Assembly (NCBI GenBank): GCA_905160935.1
Contig: CAJHZI010000884.1
Coordinates: 801,001 to 865,000, forward strand
Direction: 5' to 3'
Origin: Enchytraeus crypticus
Taxonomy: Eukaryota; Annelida; Clitellata; Enchytraeida; Enchytraeidae
Length of the DNA: 64,000 nt
The translations under genes were made by a program, and so were the position numbers. The stretch's first letter is position 1. Each line of letters begins with the position of its first letter. Below, in pieces: positions 61,679 through 64,000 of this stretch. The notes beneath the pieces were generated by a model, which did not search any database, was not told where the DNA came from, and worked only from the letters and a program-made list of their open reading frames with translations.

Positions 61679-62211
61679 AGTTTAGAGATAGTGGTGGATC
61701 CAAGGGGGCAGGGGCTCGGGCCCCCTAGGGTCCTGCGATAAAAAAAAGTAAACTATATTGTCATTATTTCTATGACAATTTCTATGTGCCCACATGTTTG
61801 TAAGGGTAGTGGTTGAGGGGGGGGGGGTACAAGAGGGAACTCAGTTCCACTAGCTCAAGTATGGGATTAAGGACCCACATTTGGTATACTAGGAGCCCTA
61901 GATAATGGAAGGGGGCCGGAAAAATGTTGATCGTTTCACTAGCTATTAATTTTCACTTTAACCACTGTATCAGAGGAAAAATGGTGTAAGAAAAAAATGT
62001 GAACTCCGTCACGGAGCAGTGGAGCAAACAGCCTTGGCTAAGAGAGAAGCCAAAAAGAAGAAGCCCTACCGCCAAAATTAGGTTTCTTTTGCAATTGGTC
62101 CAGATCAAATAAGATTCCCTCGAAGATATAAAGAAACATATTTTTATCCAAAACAAACGTATGATTTTAGGCATTCCTTAAAAAATTCCTGGATCCGCCT
62201 AAGTTTAGAGA
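61679..62211. mobile_element. Non-autonomous DNA transposon with TIR and 10-bp target duplication
   Basis: AGTTTAGAGA occurs at 61679-61688 and again at 62202-62211. Inside it the left end reads TAGTGGTGGATCCAAGG and the right end, reversed, TAGGCGGATCCAGGAA. These are imperfect inverted ends that share GGATCCA. Near the left end GGGGGCAGGGGCTCGGGCCC + CC can fold back. The element is about 513 bp with no transposase. A 10-bp duplication would fit Mutator-like elements (9-11 bp) better than hAT (8 bp), but the superfamily is unproven. Confidence 0.7.
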
Positions 62212-62449
62212 AGCTCGTGATGACACGCTGGTTGAGATGTTAACACTGAACTAAATAGTAACGTCTCAGAGCTTCATGTTAATAGCTGTGTAACTTAGAA
62301 CAAAGTGATTAAAGAATAGAATGAAGAAACACATCGCTTATCGTGCCTATCCTCTGCATTTTATACTCTCAACTGTGCTTTAAAAATGGTGTTTTTGAAG
62401 CGAATAGTTTACTTTCACTAGGCCTCATAGGCGACTCGTAACCTATCAG

Positions 62450-62525
62450 CTCCTATATTAACTCATGACCTATATTAACTCATAACCTATATTAACTCAT
62501 AACCTATATTGACTCACAACCTATC
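62450..62525. repeat. 17-bp short tandem repeat
   Basis: CCTATATTAACTCATAA with variants, about four units. Confidence 0.9.
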
Positions 62526-62979
62526 AGCTCTTATAATTCCTTGTAGAGAGAAATGCAAACAGGATTTGGAGGCGGACAGTCCAGTTACATTCCAGGCGCA
62601 GGATTCAGTCCGGCGTTCACAATTATACGACTCCACATTGTCTGTGGGAGGATACTGGCTTTGTCTTCAGGACTTCCGTTTAGTTGTGACAAAATTAGCT
62701 GAAGAATAAAAAGAGTTTCTGATTGAGGGTTAAGCAATCTGAAAGTACAAAGATATAACGGTGTTGATAGTAAATTTCAATCTCGCTCTTAGTTACTTTG
62801 CCTGAATCAAATCTATTAAACCAGTCAAACGATTCTTAGAGCTTTTATATAAACTGAAGTGATAAATAATATAAACTCTCTTAATTCAGGAGATTTGTGA
62901 CTTTTTACATTTGACTTAGAGGTGTAAATCATCAGTACAAATCAGTACAAATCATCCTATGTCCGGTAAATTCAAACTC

Positions 62980-63056
62980 AAATGACGTCATCACAGGTGG
63001 AGTTTGATGACGTTATAACAGGTGGAGTGTGATTACGTCATCATAGGTGGAGTATT
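62980..63056. promoter_or_regulatory. Three ~23-bp repeats with CRE-like and E-box motifs
   Basis: TGACGTCATCACAGGTGGAG, TGACGTTATAACAGGTGGAG, TTACGTCATCATAGGTGGAG. The first has a full palindromic CRE (62983-62990). The first two carry CAGGTG. Confidence 0.5.
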
Positions 63057-63217
63057 CATTTACTTGATTCTTGTTGCCGAGGAAGCATTTTGCCATCACA
63101 AAAATCAATATTCTAACTTATGGCGTGCATTATATATCTAACTGAATGTTTAGGTGGATTAGCAGGAGCTCTTGCTTCAGTTACCTAAAGATATGTCGCT
63201 ACTTCGTAGAATATCTA

Positions 63218-63450
63218 AATGGCGTAGGGGTAATGTCACGAAGTTTTAAATGACAGATCCTGAGGTGAACTGAACCCTCGTACGTTCGAATACCAGCCGC
63301 GCTGATTTGAGAGTAAAATCCCGGACATTCACTGGACTGATTATACGGAAAATGGACTAAATGGCCTAACGGTTTAAACATGTGGTATTGAAAGTGATAT
63401 ACATGTATATCAACATAGTTGATCATTTCATTGTAGTGCGTGCTTACATA
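63218..63450 (+). repeat. SINE-B copy, near full length
   Basis: A-box-like TGGCGTAGGGGTAATGTCAC, GAAGTTTTAAATGACAGATC, B-box region CGTTCGAATACCAGCCGCGC, GGACATTCACTGGACTGATT, GGTTTAAACATGTGGTATTG, GATCATTTCATTGTAGTGCG. Confidence 0.9.
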
Positions 63451-63619
63451 ACTTCTCATTCCTTGTCAATGCTAAACCTTTCTTATAACGGATTTCAATC
63501 TGGAAGTCATCACAACTTTTCTGCCAAAATATAAAATACAAATGCACACATCTTTCCCGTTCGTTTCACTGTCGGGTGATTGGACATTTTCAATTTTTCC
63601 GTTCAGAACGTAAAACCAG

Positions 63620-63755
63620 TGGACTAAGCCAGTGGATATCGGTAAGTTGTTCAATAATTGATTAGTAGATGCAGGGTTCAAATCCGGGGCCCACCCATCA
63701 AAAAACTTCCTTCTGATACTATCAGATATAAACTGACAATGAACTTGGCTTATGC
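63620..63755 (+). repeat. SINE-A copy, diverged
   Basis: TAAGCCAGTGGATATCGGTA, GATGCAGGGTTCAAATCCGG, then ATAAACTGACAATGAACTTG. The rest to 64000 is AT-rich with nothing recognised. Confidence 0.65.
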
Positions 63756-64000
63756 TTTTAACCTTTAACTATTGACACATTTTTTATATTTTAATTAAAC
63801 AAATTAATAGACATGTCACTACACTAATTCACTGCTAAAAATTATAAGTTGATATAATTTTTACTTATTGTAGCCTACTGCGATTTTAAAATAAGACTCA
63901 AATTAGATTACAATAATTATTATTGGTCGCACTTTAGCTGTAATCAGAGATTTAACCTATAGTTTACAAGTACACTAAGTCATAATTTCGCTCACTGTTA

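Overview
The window is AT-rich, intron- and repeat-rich animal nuclear DNA. It has spliced GT-AG genes, tRNA-derived SINEs, non-LTR retrotransposon tails and long microsatellites. No bacterial operon, phage or CRISPR structure is present. The two genes are bilaterian orthologues, and the repeat style (several SINE families, LINE tails ending in ATT or GA repeats) suggests a marine invertebrate, perhaps a mollusc or other lophotrochozoan. That taxon is inference; nothing seen fixes the species.

Only two protein genes can be supported, both on the + strand. Gene 1 (1278-4712) is a two-exon NK1/slouch-class (Nkx1) homeobox transcription factor of 651 residues, with an eh1-like repressor motif in exon 1 and the homeodomain in exon 2. 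Gene 2 (33337-45554 coding) is mitochondrial HSP70 (mortalin, HSPA9). Its 17 coding exons join in phase to an intact 685-residue protein with a presequence, all three HSP70 signatures and a Ser-rich acidic/basic tail. The two genes have no obvious functional link; they are neighbours separated by about 28.6 kb.

Region by region: 1-4.9 kb is the NK1 gene with its CT-repeat upstream flank. 4.9-28 kb is intergenic and packed with SINE and LINE pieces and minisatellites, with islands of higher-complexity, GC-richer unique sequence that could be cis-regulatory. 28.0-31.65 kb is a 45-bp satellite array of about 80 copies. 31.65-33.3 kb is the AT-rich HSPA9 5' flank, and 33.3-46.1 kb is HSPA9. 46.1-64 kb is again intergenic, with SINEs, LINE tails, an 18-bp minisatellite with a 216-bp higher-order period, and a roughly 513-bp DNA transposon with terminal inverted repeats and a 10-bp target duplication.

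The most unusual signal is in HSPA9. Three consecutive exons (7, 8, 9) have tandem duplications that run across an exon-intron boundary and copy splice sites. Six of the 16 introns end in GATT-type tetranucleotide tracts right before the acceptor, two acceptors sit directly behind SINEs, and several donors are non-consensus. One duplication offers an in-frame alternative acceptor that would add 21 residues inside the second HSP70 signature region. I did not find an undescribed defence or mobile system. These are splice-architecture and repeat-evolution observations.
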